Origin: Chimonanthus salicifolius
Lineage: Eukaryota > Streptophyta > Magnoliopsida > Laurales > Calycanthaceae
Length of the DNA: 64,000 nt
Assembly: GCA_013350335.1 (NCBI GenBank)
Contig: CM023541.1
Location: forward strand, 33,844,739 to 33,908,738
Reading direction: 5' to 3'
The notes beneath the pieces were generated by a model that saw only the letters and a program-made list of their open reading frames with translations, did no database searches and was not told the DNA's origin. This document shows, piece by piece, positions 13,911 to 25,202 of this stretch. Position numbers and translations under genes: made by a program. The stretch's first letter is position 1. Every line of letters starts with the position of its first letter.

Positions 13911-15215
13911 TGTGATATCCTGACCCATGAGCCAGAGGCCAGGCCCTAGATAGGCTGATCCAAGTGAAACTGGGCCCTGTCGGACAAGCCAGCAGAGTGG
14001 GCCAGTCGGATCCGACAGCCCAGCAGTGGGTGGGAGTTATGGAAAGTCTCACATCGGAAGTTGAGGAGTTTGAAAGGAGGTTTATAAGTAGCCTTGCTCC
14101 CTCAAACCAACAAGACTCATTTTGGACCCGGACTTGGGTCGGGTCCGATCCAAAAATCGTGCGGGCTCGCGCGTGTGCACGTGTGTGCGTGTGTGAGCCC
14201 AAAGCGGACAATATCTTGCTGGGCCGAGCCCCAAGCCCTTTTTTTTATAGGCCGGGCTGTTACAAATGGTATCAGAGCTCCGGGTTCTACACTCGGACTG
14301 TGTGGGCTTACCAATGTTATCAGAACCGGACCGTGTAACGAACCGTCTTCGAGGAGGTTAGGGTTCAACTAGGTTCGACCGCGGTCAAAGCCGGTAAAAG
14401 CCAGTCAAAGCCGGTCAAGTATTAAAATAATATAAATATTATATATAATATTAAGTAAGACATATTTTACCAATAATATTAATATAAATATTAAAAATAA
14501 CATTCAAATTCTGAGTAATATACCAAAACGGTGAAATATATGGGATAGAAATAGTAATAAACTTTTATATTTCAAATATACACATTTTAAAAAAAAATAA
14601 AAAAATAAAAAATAAAAAAAAATTCAAATATATGAACTGCGGTTCACGGTTCACGGTTTTAGTGTCAAAACCGCATAAAACTGCAGTTCTGACAGGTTCT
14701 ATGCTGTTTTGACTGCCAGCCGGTTTTTGGGGTGGACCGAACCGCAGATCCGGCGGACGGTTCAGCCACGGTTCGGTCCGGTTCTGATAACACTGGGGCT
14801 TACTGCCTTCCACTGGGTTCATTAGGTCGAGCCGAGGGCGGCTCTAGGCTTTAGGGGGGTGGATTGTGATATCCTGACCCATGAGCCAGAGGCCAGACCC
14901 TAAAGTGGCTGATCCAAGTGAAATTGGGCATTGTCGGACGGACCAACTGAGTGGGCCGGTCGAATCCGACAGCCCAGTAGTGGGTGGGAGTTGTGGAAAT
15001 TCCCACATTGGAAGTTGAGGAGTTTGAGAGGGGGTTTATAAGTAGTCTTGCTCCCTCAAACCAGCAAGACGTGTTTTGGACCCGGACTTGGGCCGGGTCC
15101 GATCCAAAAACCGTGCGGGCTAGCGCGTGTGACGTGTGTGTGCGTGTGGGCCCAAAGAGGACAATATCTTGCTGGGCCGAGCCCCAAGCCCTTTTTTATG
15201 GGCCGGGTTGTTACA
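13911..15215 (+). mobile_element. TRIM (miniature LTR retrotransposon), split by a hAT MITE
   Basis: Two direct LTRs, 13911-14264 (354 bp) and 14865-15215 (351 bp), both start tgtgatatcctgaccc and end tgttaca. The 5-bp duplication tgacc lies just outside each end (13906-13910 and 15216-15220). After the 5' LTR comes aatggtatcagagct, a primer-binding site matching initiator tRNA-Met; before the 3' LTR comes a purine tract (ttaggggggtgga). The interior would be about 110 bp, but a 484-bp MITE (14312-14795) is inserted in it. There is no gag or pol. The LTR has a TATA-like tttataagtag and the block cccaaagcggacaatatc. Mobilisation would need proteins from other retrotransposons. Confidence 0.93.
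14312..14795. mobile_element. hAT-like MITE inserted in the TRIM interior, 484 bp
   Basis: The left end caatgttatcagaaccggac matches, with one difference, the reverse complement of the right end (cagtgttatcagaaccggac). The 8-bp duplication gggcttac lies on both sides (14304-14311 and 14796-14803). Removing the element joins the TRIM interior so that it matches the uninterrupted copy at 17172-17279. There is no transposase; ends and duplication fit hAT. Confidence 0.9.
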
Positions 15216-15274
15216 TGACCGATCAATTGCACCACTTGCCCAAGCCCAAGCTCGACTTTGGCCCAAGTTAACTT

Positions 15275-15611
15275 TGTAATGATCCACCTCCGCCCAACAC
15301 AATATTGTCCGCTTTGGACATCAACCCGCATGATTTTGTATTTGGTACGTGAGCCCATACACGCCCAAAAGGACTCATGACATGAAGAGTAAGGCGTCCT
15401 TATTTAGCCCTGGACACTCGCCTAAGCGATGTGGGACTTTTCACTATGTCGACTGCAACCTCACACGGGCGCCTATGCTCAAGGGAGAGCCATTAGATGA
15501 TAAAAAGTAATGAAATAAATTGAGGGTAATGGTTAGAAGTAGATAATGAAAAAAAATGGTCGTTTTTCCCCAATTAATTTAAGTTGTGTCTCGAAGTTTT
15601 GGGGCGTGACA
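15275..15611 (-). mobile_element. Solo LTR, related TRIM/gypsy-like family
   Basis: On the minus strand it starts tgtcacgccccaaaact and ends ggtggatcattaca, with the block tccaaagcggacaatattg near the end and a TATA-like gctaaataagga in the middle. Flanking bases are aactt and aacct, a 5-bp duplication with one mismatch. No second LTR is nearby, so it is a solo LTR left by recombination. It shares the ggacaatat block with the neighbouring TRIM LTRs but is otherwise different. Confidence 0.65.
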
Positions 15612-16825
15612 AACCTGTTTACCGAAGTTATTTAAAGTTGAGCCCAAATCGAATTGTATTTATTGGACTCGAGCAAGATTTCAAGCCCATAATGCAAATG
15701 CAGGCTTATCCAGGTTCAAACTTATTTGGGCCTAAAATTGAAATCTATTGGCTTTTTTGGTAACCGTGGAAACCCGCTGACCCCACTGTGTAGTGCTCAT
15801 TGGGAAAATCCTGGATCCATGACTCCACCCACAAGAACCTTGGATCGGGTAAGCGCCTCAAGGGATCGAGGACGAGACCTTCCACAGAAAGTGGGGATAC
15901 CCAACCACTCGAACATATAAAGCGGTGGATACCCACATAAATCTCTTGTCTTTGTTCTGTTAAAATAGAAATTTCATATTAAGTAAGTTTCATATTTATA
16001 CAAATAAATAATTAAAAAATTTAGATATTATGTATCATATCTCAAATTTGGGCTTTTGTGCCAAACTCTGGCTTTCATATAGCAAGATCAACCAAACTTG
16101 TTAGGGCCTAAAATTTAGGCCCAAAAATGAGCCAACCCAAGCTTTGGTTAACATTAACCTGAAATTTTTTTTCCCCTGTTTCATGTAGGCTCAAGCTAGG
16201 CCTAGCCCAAGTTGCACCCCTACATTTTAGATAATGTTTTAAAAATCAAACTGAATCATACAATTCAATGTAATTCGATCTGAATTGGTCTCTAAGATGA
16301 TTCAGTTCTTGAAATGATTTAGTTTATCTAAGAGCTATTACAATTCTTATTTATTTTATTTTTCTCATCTTTTTTCTTCAATTTTTTATCTTATACTATT
16401 ACTATAATTTGGGGGTGGCAATGAGTCAATCGTATCTGCTATAAGCAAGAACAAATTTTCTGCTCGATCCAACTTAAATTTTTAATTACTAACCTAACTC
16501 GATTCGACCCGAGTTTTATTTCTTTCAACCCGACTTGAATGTGAAAAAATTAAAAGTCAGAAAATGAGAGGAAATTTTTATTTTTAATAGAGAATCAAAC
16601 CTAAGAGGGTTACTCTTTCATGTGAGCCCATTAGGATATGGAAATAATGAAGCAATAGACTAAGATTTTTTTAATCTGGGCAGGATACATGGCTAAAATT
16701 AATAGGAAAATATTAATAAATAAATGAACTATTGTTTTTATTAAATGTATGTCTGATTGAGTCGGGTCATTTTTTTTAATTCATGATTCGAAACCCAGTT
16801 TTGCCACCCCTACTATAATTAGTTG
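15612..16825. other. Intergenic, decayed repeats
   Basis: No gene is supported. Several stretches of the type gcccaaatcgaattg and gtccaagcttgg-like text (15640-16200) look like old repeat sequence. The rest is AT-rich. Confidence 0.4.
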
Positions 16826-16830
16826 TAATG

Positions 16831-17601
16831 TGTAACAGCCCGGCCTATAAAAAGGGCTTGGGGCTCGGTCCAACAAGATATTGTCCGTTTTGGGCCCACA
16901 CGCGCACACGCGCGAGCCCGCACGGTTTTTGGATAGGACCTAGCCCAAGTCCGGGTCCAAAACGCGTCTTGCTGGCTTGAGGGAGCAAGGCTACTTATAA
17001 ACCCCTTCTCAAATTCCTCAACTTCCGATATGGGACTTTCCACAACTCCCACCCACAGCTAGACTGTCGGATCCGACCGGCCCACTCTGCTGGTCTATCC
17101 AACAGGGCCCAGTTTCACTTGGATCAGCCACTTTAGGGCCTGGTCTCTGGCTCATGGGTCAGGATATCACAATTCACCCCCCTAAAGTCCAGAGCCGCCC
17201 TCGGCTCGACCCAACGAACACAGTGGAAGACAGTAAGCCCACACAGTCCAAGTGTAGAACCCGGAGCTCTGATACCATTTGTAACAGCCCGGCCCATAAA
17301 AAGGGCTTGGAGCTTGACCCAGCAAGATATTGTCACCTTTGGGCCCACACGCGCGCCCACGTGCACACGCCCGAGCCCGCACGGTTTTTGGATCGGACCT
17401 GGCCCAAGTTCGGGTCCAAAACGCGTCTTGTTGGTTTGAGGGAGCAAGGCTACTTATAAACCCCCTCTCAAACTCCTCAACTTCCAATGTGGGAATTTCC
17501 ACAACTCCCACCCACTCTGCTGGTCCGCCCGACAGGGCCCAGTTTCACTTGGATCAATCACTCTAAGGCTTGGCGTCTGGCTCATGCGTCAGGATATCAC
17601 A
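16831..17601 (-). mobile_element. Intact TRIM with a 108-bp interior
   Basis: LTRs at 16831-17171 and 17280-17601 are direct repeats of the same family as the 13911-15215 element (minus-strand start tgtgatatcctga, end gggctgttaca). The duplication taatg flanks both ends (16826-16830 and 17602-17606). The interior, 17172-17279, holds only a primer-binding site (minus strand aatggtatcagagctccgg), a short spacer and a purine tract (aggggggtgaat). It encodes no protein. The 3' and 5' LTRs differ by gaps and substitutions, so it is not very recent. Confidence 0.93.
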
Positions 17602-17659
17602 TAATGTGATTTACATTTTATATAACTTTTTAGCTTTTTAATTTTAATTATAACAAATT

Positions 17660-18895
17660 ATCAGGTATGTTTGGTGTTATGTGATGTGGGCATCGTCACA
17701 AACAAATGACACCAAATTGAAGATGAATTCCATGAAGAAAAAGAACCTAGAAGTGAAGACAATGTTGTAATTGCACTCAAATTGCAGGAGATTTTAGTGG
17801 TGCAAAAATAGGCCCAAAATGACATCATTTGGGGTCCAAATTGTCCAAATTAATGGCTCATGTGCTTCGTATGGGGTCAGACCTTCAAATTGACTAAAAA
17901 GATACCCAATTCATCTCAAGAAAGTGGTCCATTTGATCATCACAAGAAAAAGTTATGGGATTACAATTTCCGTCCTTATTTCCATTTCCATATAGAGGAT
18001 TCCCATCTCTACTTGGGTGGATTTAAGGAAATAAGAAATAGCAACAAAGAATTCTCCTTCATCATGCATTGGGCGTGCATATCAGTAGAGAATTATTATG
18101 TAATTTTTATTTTTTTATTTTTAGATTGGACATGTCACTTAGAGATTTTGGAGAAAATGTGGTTTGTCTTTACATACAGATTTGAGGTACCAAAAGATAT
18201 TGGAATTTCATTAAATTAGATTCATTGGATTTTTTATTAAATTACCTTTCAAATAATCCAAATTTGCACAATTCCAAAATACGTAGATGAAGTTATGACT
18301 AGTTTTGTAATCAAGTGTTAGTGAGTAACGAGAAAGATATTCGATCCAACTTTTCTGTTGCTAGATCCATATTTTTTTTTCACCTTTTACCTTCTATAAA
18401 TTGAGGCCTTGGTAGACCACTGTACACACACCATAAATTGAATTGAATTTGAAGCTTGATTCTTTATGGAGTCATTGTGTGGTAAGTCTTCATGAAACTC
18501 TACTTGGTAAACGGGTCGGTATGGTTTCTTTTGAATTTAATTTTGCATTAGTATAGAGTTAATTAGAATTTGAAGTGATTGGGTATTTGATTGCATTGTG
18601 AATTTAAATATTCATTGATTTCATCTATAATACTTAATTAAAATTAAATTCCACAATCCAAAATTCTATTTATTAAAAGGTTCATCAATTTTCAATTCAA
18701 ATTAGTATTGAATTTAAATTCATGCATGCATTGGTTGGTGGAATTGTATTTAATTTTGATTGTCAATTAATTACATTCTAATCTTTGCATTCAAATTTAC
18801 AAGTCCACATTCTAATTGATTTCATTGAACAGATAATTTCATTTGTGAATTTTGTGCATCATATCCTAGTGCAATTACGACTTTAGCCATCATCA
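17660..18895 (+). mobile_element. LTR-like remnant, family shared with 44880-45405
   Basis: The stretch contains a TATA-like ctataaattgaggcc (about 18396) and a long T/A-rich 3' part that ends ttagccatcatca. The 3' half resembles, piece by piece, 44880-45405 (ttctataaattgag ... attcattagaaggttc ... tttggtgaattt ... ttagccgtcatca). No coding part or clear ends were found. An LTR of an old retrotransposon is the best guess. Confidence 0.35.
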
Positions 18896-19684
18896 GTATG
18901 TTAAATAATAGTTCAAGCAATTTGACCCAGTAGTTAAAACTAATTTGACCGAACCATGAAAAAAAAAGGCCAATGGTTTAGTTTTTAAACATTGATTTTA
19001 GGAGTTGATTTTTGTTCATGAGTACGTGGCAATGAGTCAAGTCTTATTTGGGCTTGAGTTGTTAGGAATAAAATAATCAACGGATCAATCATAACATGAT
19101 AATAATAAATTAAATACAACTTATACAATCAAACTCTAGGATTTTAAGTGGTACAGCAAAGCCCTGCATACATCCACAGAGCATCTATTTTATTTAGAGA
19201 GAAAAATAACAATAAATACAAGAGAGTTAATAAATGAGTTTCAAGTCAAATTCAATCCTTGTTTAGAGAGCCGTAGGTAAAACACGAAATGCAAGCCCGG
19301 TTTCTCCACCTTATATTCCTTCTCAGAAACTCTAGTCCTTTGTCTTGAGAATCCTCCTCTCTAGTCAAGAACAAAGCCAAACACAAAAAATCTGTGTATT
19401 ATGGCTTCTCCAGTTCTCCAAGTCTCTTCCTCTCTATTTCTTCTCTCAATCCCAAAATAATAAACCATTTTCTGACCCGCTCTCTGGTGTGCTTCCTCAT
19501 TCTTCAATGCGCCTAAACCTATTGGTCTCGAAGCCTAGACCCATGCATCACCTTGCATGTGACAGTTTGAAGCAAGCACTTCAACGTTAAGATGTCTCTT
19601 TAGCCGCCTGCAAAAGACCTTCTCAAACCCACATTGAATGGTGTGGCCTCACACACACGTTGTTGCTTGTTGTTTGTCTCTTTT
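18896..19684. other. Intergenic, no gene recognised
   Basis: AT-rich to about 19270, then a C/T-rich block (19310-19640) with short unsupported ORFs. The last bases, ctttt (19680-19684), are the target duplication of the following LTR. Confidence 0.4.
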
Positions 19685-22600
19685 TGTCATGCCCCGACCC
19701 GAAGGGTGGGCTCGGAACGCGACTGAATTTTTTTTTTTTTTTGATAAGTAAACTAAACCACAAGCATTCTTACTGGACCGGATCAACAGTTGGGCCCAGA
19801 GGTCACACATGATCCCATCATGTGGACTCAAACATGTACCATATGCCTGCTCCAAAAAAATAGACATAACAATATTAATAACATCATAATATCATCAAAC
19901 AAAACCATCCATTGATTCATCATTCAAAGTCACAATAAAAAGACTACAGTAACGTCGTAGTCTCGATACAATAATGTTTTTAAAGAAACTAAGCACCACA
20001 TCCTGTACTTTACAAAAGCCAAGGTTCCAAGAACCAGAAAACACAAATGAGGGCATTCCCCCTTCATAGGAATCCCAAACCACCGTTGCAGCTAAACCAC
20101 CCTACGCCTGAAAGAGAGGGTCCTCCTCCTCGGGTTCGTCGCCTGAAAGGTGAGTGGTGTGAGCTAACTAGCCCAGAGAAGGAAATATAACAATGCACAT
20201 TAAGTAAATAATAAAACATGTTAGCAACAGTTCAATATCACATGCTTGATAACAATAAGCATAATCTCAAGTAATACATTAACATCATCAAATACTGCCA
20301 TTTTCCACCGTAACGCCTGCCGACTACACTGAGACCAGTATTAAGTCCCGACACGGTCAAAATACATCCTTGCAAGTACATCTCCGGCTCTGACTTAGCC
20401 GATACTGATATCCTCAAGTCAGCAACTAACGACAGCATGGTCCGCCCATGGTCTAGTAGACATAAACCATCTCTCATATGGCCGATATTGGTTCAATAGC
20501 CCAAGTACATGGAAGCAGTCTTACATACTCATACGATCAACATCGTAATATTTCAATCAACATCAGCACTCTTACCATAGTGCATCATGTATAGGCACAT
20601 GGGTGGGTTCATCAAAATTGAAACCACTCATTGCTCAATACTTATCTCATCATAAAACCTGTTTACAAAATCTGCAGAGTTAAGTTCCCTCACAGTTATG
20701 TGTGGTTTACGCAGTCTCTGTTCAAACAACACACAAGTGTACAATCAATATACATAATAAATACGTATACATACATAGTATTTGGAAATCAAACGTTTTC
20801 CCACAAAATATCCAGGGTTCATGGAATTGAGTCTCCTACTTGGTTTCTATCATTTTTAAATTATAATCATCCACAAGATAATAATATAATAAAAGGGGCT
20901 CAGTCCAAACTCATATTGTCTTCTGGGCATTGACCAGATTGACTTATTGACTTAGGTCTAGATCCTCGGGTCACTTCTCGGTTGTCTTCTGGATAGGACC
21001 AAATCTGACATTTTGAGTAGGCCTCGAGGTCACTCAGTGCCCGACTATATAACGTCGGCCTGAAAGTGAATCACTCAGTTCCCGACCAATAGGGTCGGCC
21101 TGAAAGCGGATACAATATTATTTACACTATAAATAATAAGAGAAAGGGGTTAGTACATTTTTAATTAACAAGGGGGTATAAATCATCACAAATAATCAAA
21201 CACATTAAATAATAATCAAGATTAGAGAAAAACAATAATCAAACAATATTTTATCATTTAAAAACGGGTCCCTCGGAACATCACCTCAGAACTGGGTACA
21301 GTGGCTTCGGATCATCCGAACCACACTAAACTAAGTCACTGGCCTCAGAACATGGGCCTGACTTCGGATCTTCCGAAGACTAGGTCTCGGACCTTCCAAA
21401 GTCCATCCGAACCGTTTAAAATCCGAAATAAGTCTCGGTGGATCTGCAAAGCTCGGAACGTCCGAAATCTGAGTTCGGAACGTCCGAGTGGGTTCGGTCC
21501 TTCCGAGCCTGGCTCGGTGCGTCCAAAAGGGTCTGGCTCGCATCGGGCGTAACTGGGCTTCGGGTGAAGCTCCGAACGTCCAAGGGTCAAGGCTCGGACC
21601 GTCCGAAGGTTCGGACCATCCGAAGATCGGCTCTCGGACCTTCCGAGAGTCGTCTTCCTCAACTGTCTGCACCAGCAGACAGTCACGGTGGATAAACAGT
21701 GAAATGCGATTCCAAAAAGGGAGGGCTTCCCGAATTCGGTTTTCACATCCGTCTGGTCTGATGGACTCCTCTTGGAGTCCTCTTTCCATAGGGAAAGGTT
21801 TGGAGCCTTGAAACTCACTGGGCCAACCGATTTAAACAGTGAAAGCTCACGGGTACATAAAATCCATGGTTTTTCCTTAGATTTAAAACTGGTTTTTCTC
21901 CATCAAAACAGGGTCAAAACTTGAATTTCTTGATTCAAAACCTATTGAAATTTAAAAAGGAATGCAAATGATACCTTTGCTGAGGTTCCTGGGCTGAAAA
22001 TCTGGATTTTTGAAAAGCTCCCTATAAGCTTACTGTTACTGAAAAACAGAAGATGGGGGGTTTCTCGGTTGGCTGAAATCATAGAGAGGGAGAGAGGGAA
22101 AGCAGAGGATTGCTGGGAGTTCAAACCGATGGCTCTAGCCGGTTTAAATAGATTTTTGGCCGGAAATCCGGGGATGGGACGGCACAACGGGAGGTGATCA
22201 TCAGCCGGAAATCGGGCCAGGCGGCCAGTGCACGCCTGCATGGCGTTGGTAAGTTTTTCTGCTGTTGCAGATCAACCCTCCTATATTTTTCAAATTGCAG
22301 ATAAGTCCCAGTTTATAAAAATTGATTTTTAAAACTAAAAGTAATAATTTAAAAACTCAAAAACTTGATCCAACCTTACAGATGGGTTCCGTTTTGAAAA
22401 CCTTGGTCACCATAAAAATTTCAGAATTTATCTCTTATTAAAAATCATTTATTTAAATAAAACTCATAAATTTATACTATTTACTTAAATAAACAATTGT
22501 TAAAATAAACAATTTAGAGACTTCATTTTGAGATGAAATGAAATAACTAGACCATTAAAATGGTCTACCATAAAATACTAATTTCAAATTTTATTTTATT

Positions 22601-22952
22601 TTCAAAACCCTTTAAAATAATTAATACTCTCTTTCGGGGTTTTGACGGGCGGGATTTAAATACCATTTTCTGAAAATAAATTTATTTTAAAATCAGAAAT
22701 GCAAATCCTTTATTAAGGAGAATATTATCCACCGACATTATACACATATCAACAATATTTATAAAATAATAACTAAAAGTGGTAAATTACCAAAATGCCC
22801 CTCCAGCTCAACGAGTTGGATCACTGAGCTCATGAGCTCGGATTGGGCCACACTTGGGCTTCCCTCGAAGCCCTAGCCGAAATCCTCGAAATTAACTGGC
22901 TAAATAGGAATTGACGAGCTAAAGCACGCCTAATCTGGGGCAGGGTATTACA
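19685..22952 (+). mobile_element. Very long solo LTR (3.27 kb)
   Basis: Begins tgtcatgccccgacccg and ends tctggggcagggtattaca, i.e. TG...CA ends with partly inverted sequence, as in gypsy LTRs. The 5-bp duplication ctttt stands on both sides (19680-19684 and 22953-22957). No gag or pol domain, no primer-binding site and no internal direct repeat of the ends can be seen, so one LTR left after recombination is more likely than a full element. Inside are a palindrome array (21306-21645) and a GC-richer zone (21300-22250) that gives several overlapping but unconvincing ORFs. Confidence 0.8.
21306..21645. repeat. Array of degenerate palindromes, consensus tcggancntccga
   Basis: About eleven dispersed copies of a 13-15-bp dyad: cttcggatcttccgaag near 21362, ctcggaacgtccga near 21451, ttcggaacgtccgag near 21474, ttcggtccttccgag near 21492, ctcggaccgtccgaag near 21592, ttcggaccatccgaag near 21609 and ctcggaccttccgag near 21632, plus weaker ones. 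Each is a nearly perfect inverted repeat with a 3-base centre, and spacing is irregular. The array lies inside the long solo LTR. Confidence 0.8.
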
Positions 22953-22964
22953 CTTTTTATTCTC

Positions 22965-23275
22965 TCAAGCTTGTTCCCACGTTTTCTGCTCTGGGAAAAC
23001 ATAGTCCATTATTCTCGCACATGGAATATCCCCCTAGCTGTCATGTTGTGCATACTTTGTTGCCCCACGAAACACCTTTCCACATTGGGAAATGTCTCCC
23101 TATTTTCTCTCCACTCCACACGTTGGCAGAGAGAGATTTTCTCTCCATTGCCATGTGAAGAGATGCACTACACGCCATCAACTTCTTATTTTCAGGATAA
23201 AATCTTGGTGGAAATTGAGCCATCGTTCCGAACAATATCTACCTTGGCGAGAATTTTACCAACTCTGGAGATGAT
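22965..23275 (+). repeat. Dispersed repeat C, copy 1
   Basis: Shares long stretches with 26312-26585: attctcgcaca, gtcatgttgtgcatactttg, ctccctattttctctccact, ttttctctccattgcc, gtgaagagatgcactacacg. The two copies flank a putative LTR (23433-25202). Nature unknown; probably part of a retrotransposon. Confidence 0.7.
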
Positions 23276-23432
23276 TTGAGACAATGCCCTATACTTCATC
23301 TACAACTTTGCACCTTATGTAAGATGCCCATCCAATGCTCTAGGATGATCCACCAGTCTCCAGTGAGAAACAAATAATCAAATCTTGCACAAAGGGCCCC
23401 ATCTCGAACATGACCACCAAGATCTATCATGT

Positions 23433-25202
23433 TGTAACCCACTCCTGACTCCTCCCTTATAATGACTCAACCCCATTCATTTTTCTTCCATTTTCCTCTT
23501 TGGAAAAGCCCTTCCAGCAATGGGAACTAGGTCTTCCACTCTTCCCAAACCTTCAAATCCTTTGGTGCATGTGCTTGGATCGGATCAAGCTTCCCTCCCA
23601 AGTTCTTCTCTGGTGTTTTTCTCTCCAAAGAGGTAAGAAGACCATGATTCGCTTCATTTCCTCTTTCTATTAGGAGAGTTTGAGGGGTGGGGTGAAGTAA
23701 ATCGGGAAAAGAGACCATGTTGGGAAGGAGAAATCATGCGGATAAATTAGGGGATTTTCAACCTAGGGTTAGAAAAGAAGTGATTGGAGCCTCCCCTTTG
23801 AGTTGTATGACCCAATGATGAAATTAATTTGCGGAAAATGTCTAAGGTTAGAGTAGATGCATGGGAGGAGTGATTTTAGAGGTTAATTTGGAGAGAAAGT
23901 TTCCTTATTTGCTTCAAATTGCTTATGGGGACTAAGACCTTGCGTTATGCATGTATTTTTACCCTCTTGATGTTTATAGGAAAATGATTGTTATGTCATT
24001 CTTGTGTAGAGAAGCTATCGGACCAGTTGAAGTAGATTTCCCTTCACCAGTTGGGGACTCGAATCGTGTGATACGACTTTAGGTGAGGGAACCTCCACCT
24101 TGATTTGTATGCTGAAATTGATTGCAACGCATGGGACTTGATCAAAAGATTTTGATGAGCATGTTGAGGTGTTTTAAGAAATATATTAGCAAGTGGGTCT
24201 TGAAGCATGTGTTGTTACGTGTTAGCATGATAAATTCATGTATGATATAGGTGAGACAATTCTTGTGAAATTGTATGGGTTTGAATATCTTAGGAGTTGC
24301 CAGTAGGTGATTATGTTGGAGCACATATGGAATGCCATGAGAGGTGTGTGGCATATGATTTTGTGCTAGGAATGCTTTACGTGTTTAAGATATGTGTGAT
24401 ATGTTTGATAAATGATGATTAGGAGTAATCTACTATGGGATGGAATGGGAATTGCATGGCATATTGTGTAAATCTTTCTCCTATCATTGTATTCTAAGCG
24501 TTTGATAGAATGTATGAATGCATGAAAAATGGTGATGATTGTATAATGTAGTTCTTGAGACTTGTAATTAAATTCTAATGTGTATAATTCTTCTTACAAA
24601 GAAGAGGGAGGTGTAGTGTATGTTGTGGGGCCTCATATGTAGTGATGAGATATTGCATGTGTTGTGTGGGGATCTAAGTGAATCACAATCATAAAATAAC
24701 ATTATGTGTTGTTATTTAAGGTACCTCTTTGTGGGTTCAGATGTTGGGTACCTCTTTGTGGATAATAGGAGTATGGGTATCTCTATGTGGCACTAAAAAG
24801 GATACCTCTGTGTGGAATACAAATGGAGTTTGTTTAAATGTAGTTATCATGGAAATTTTGCATTATCTTGTCATGCATCTTCTTTGTATCCTTAATGTGC
24901 TTTCTTTGTCGTGCTCTTTTACGTGATGGTAAATTATGGTGGACTAACCCCTCGTAGGTGCAGGAACCGTGTTGGAGAAGGGGTCCAATGGACCCCATTC
25001 ACTAAGGCAAAGTCAACCGGAAGCAGTGCCAGCTTTGTATTTTGTTTGCCCTTGTATTTGAATGTAATAATTATTGGGGAACAAAATCATTGAATCATGA
25101 AGCTTAATGGGTATGTTTTGAAATATGTAAATGTGAATGTTGGGGTTTATCTTATGATGTTATGGTAGTGCTTAGTCACGGGCCCGGGTTAGGGTCGTGA
25201 CA
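23433..25202 (+). mobile_element. Putative LTR of a gypsy-like element
   Basis: Begins near tgtaacccactcctgac and ends gggttagggtcgtgaca, followed at once by aaatggtat, the start of an initiator tRNA-Met primer-binding site that then diverges (gtgcgcac). A partner LTR and pol domains were not found, and no target duplication was identified. The left boundary is uncertain by a few bases. Confidence 0.4.
24720..24830 (+). repeat. Four short repeats of the ggtacctctttgtgg type
   Basis: The unit ggtacctctttgtgg and variants (gggtatctctatgtgg, ggatacctctgtgtgg) occurs four times with about 25-34 bases between starts. It lies inside the putative LTR. Confidence 0.7.

Noticed and set aside
13855..17511. 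Several 80-125-codon ORFs on both strands
   Set aside because: They lie within the TRIM LTRs, overlap on both strands, differ between copies and show no domain.
21331..21818. Overlapping ORFs of 107-157 codons on both strands
   Set aside because: They result from a GC-rich, palindromic part of the long LTR. The peptides are arrays of the same repeated word with no domain.
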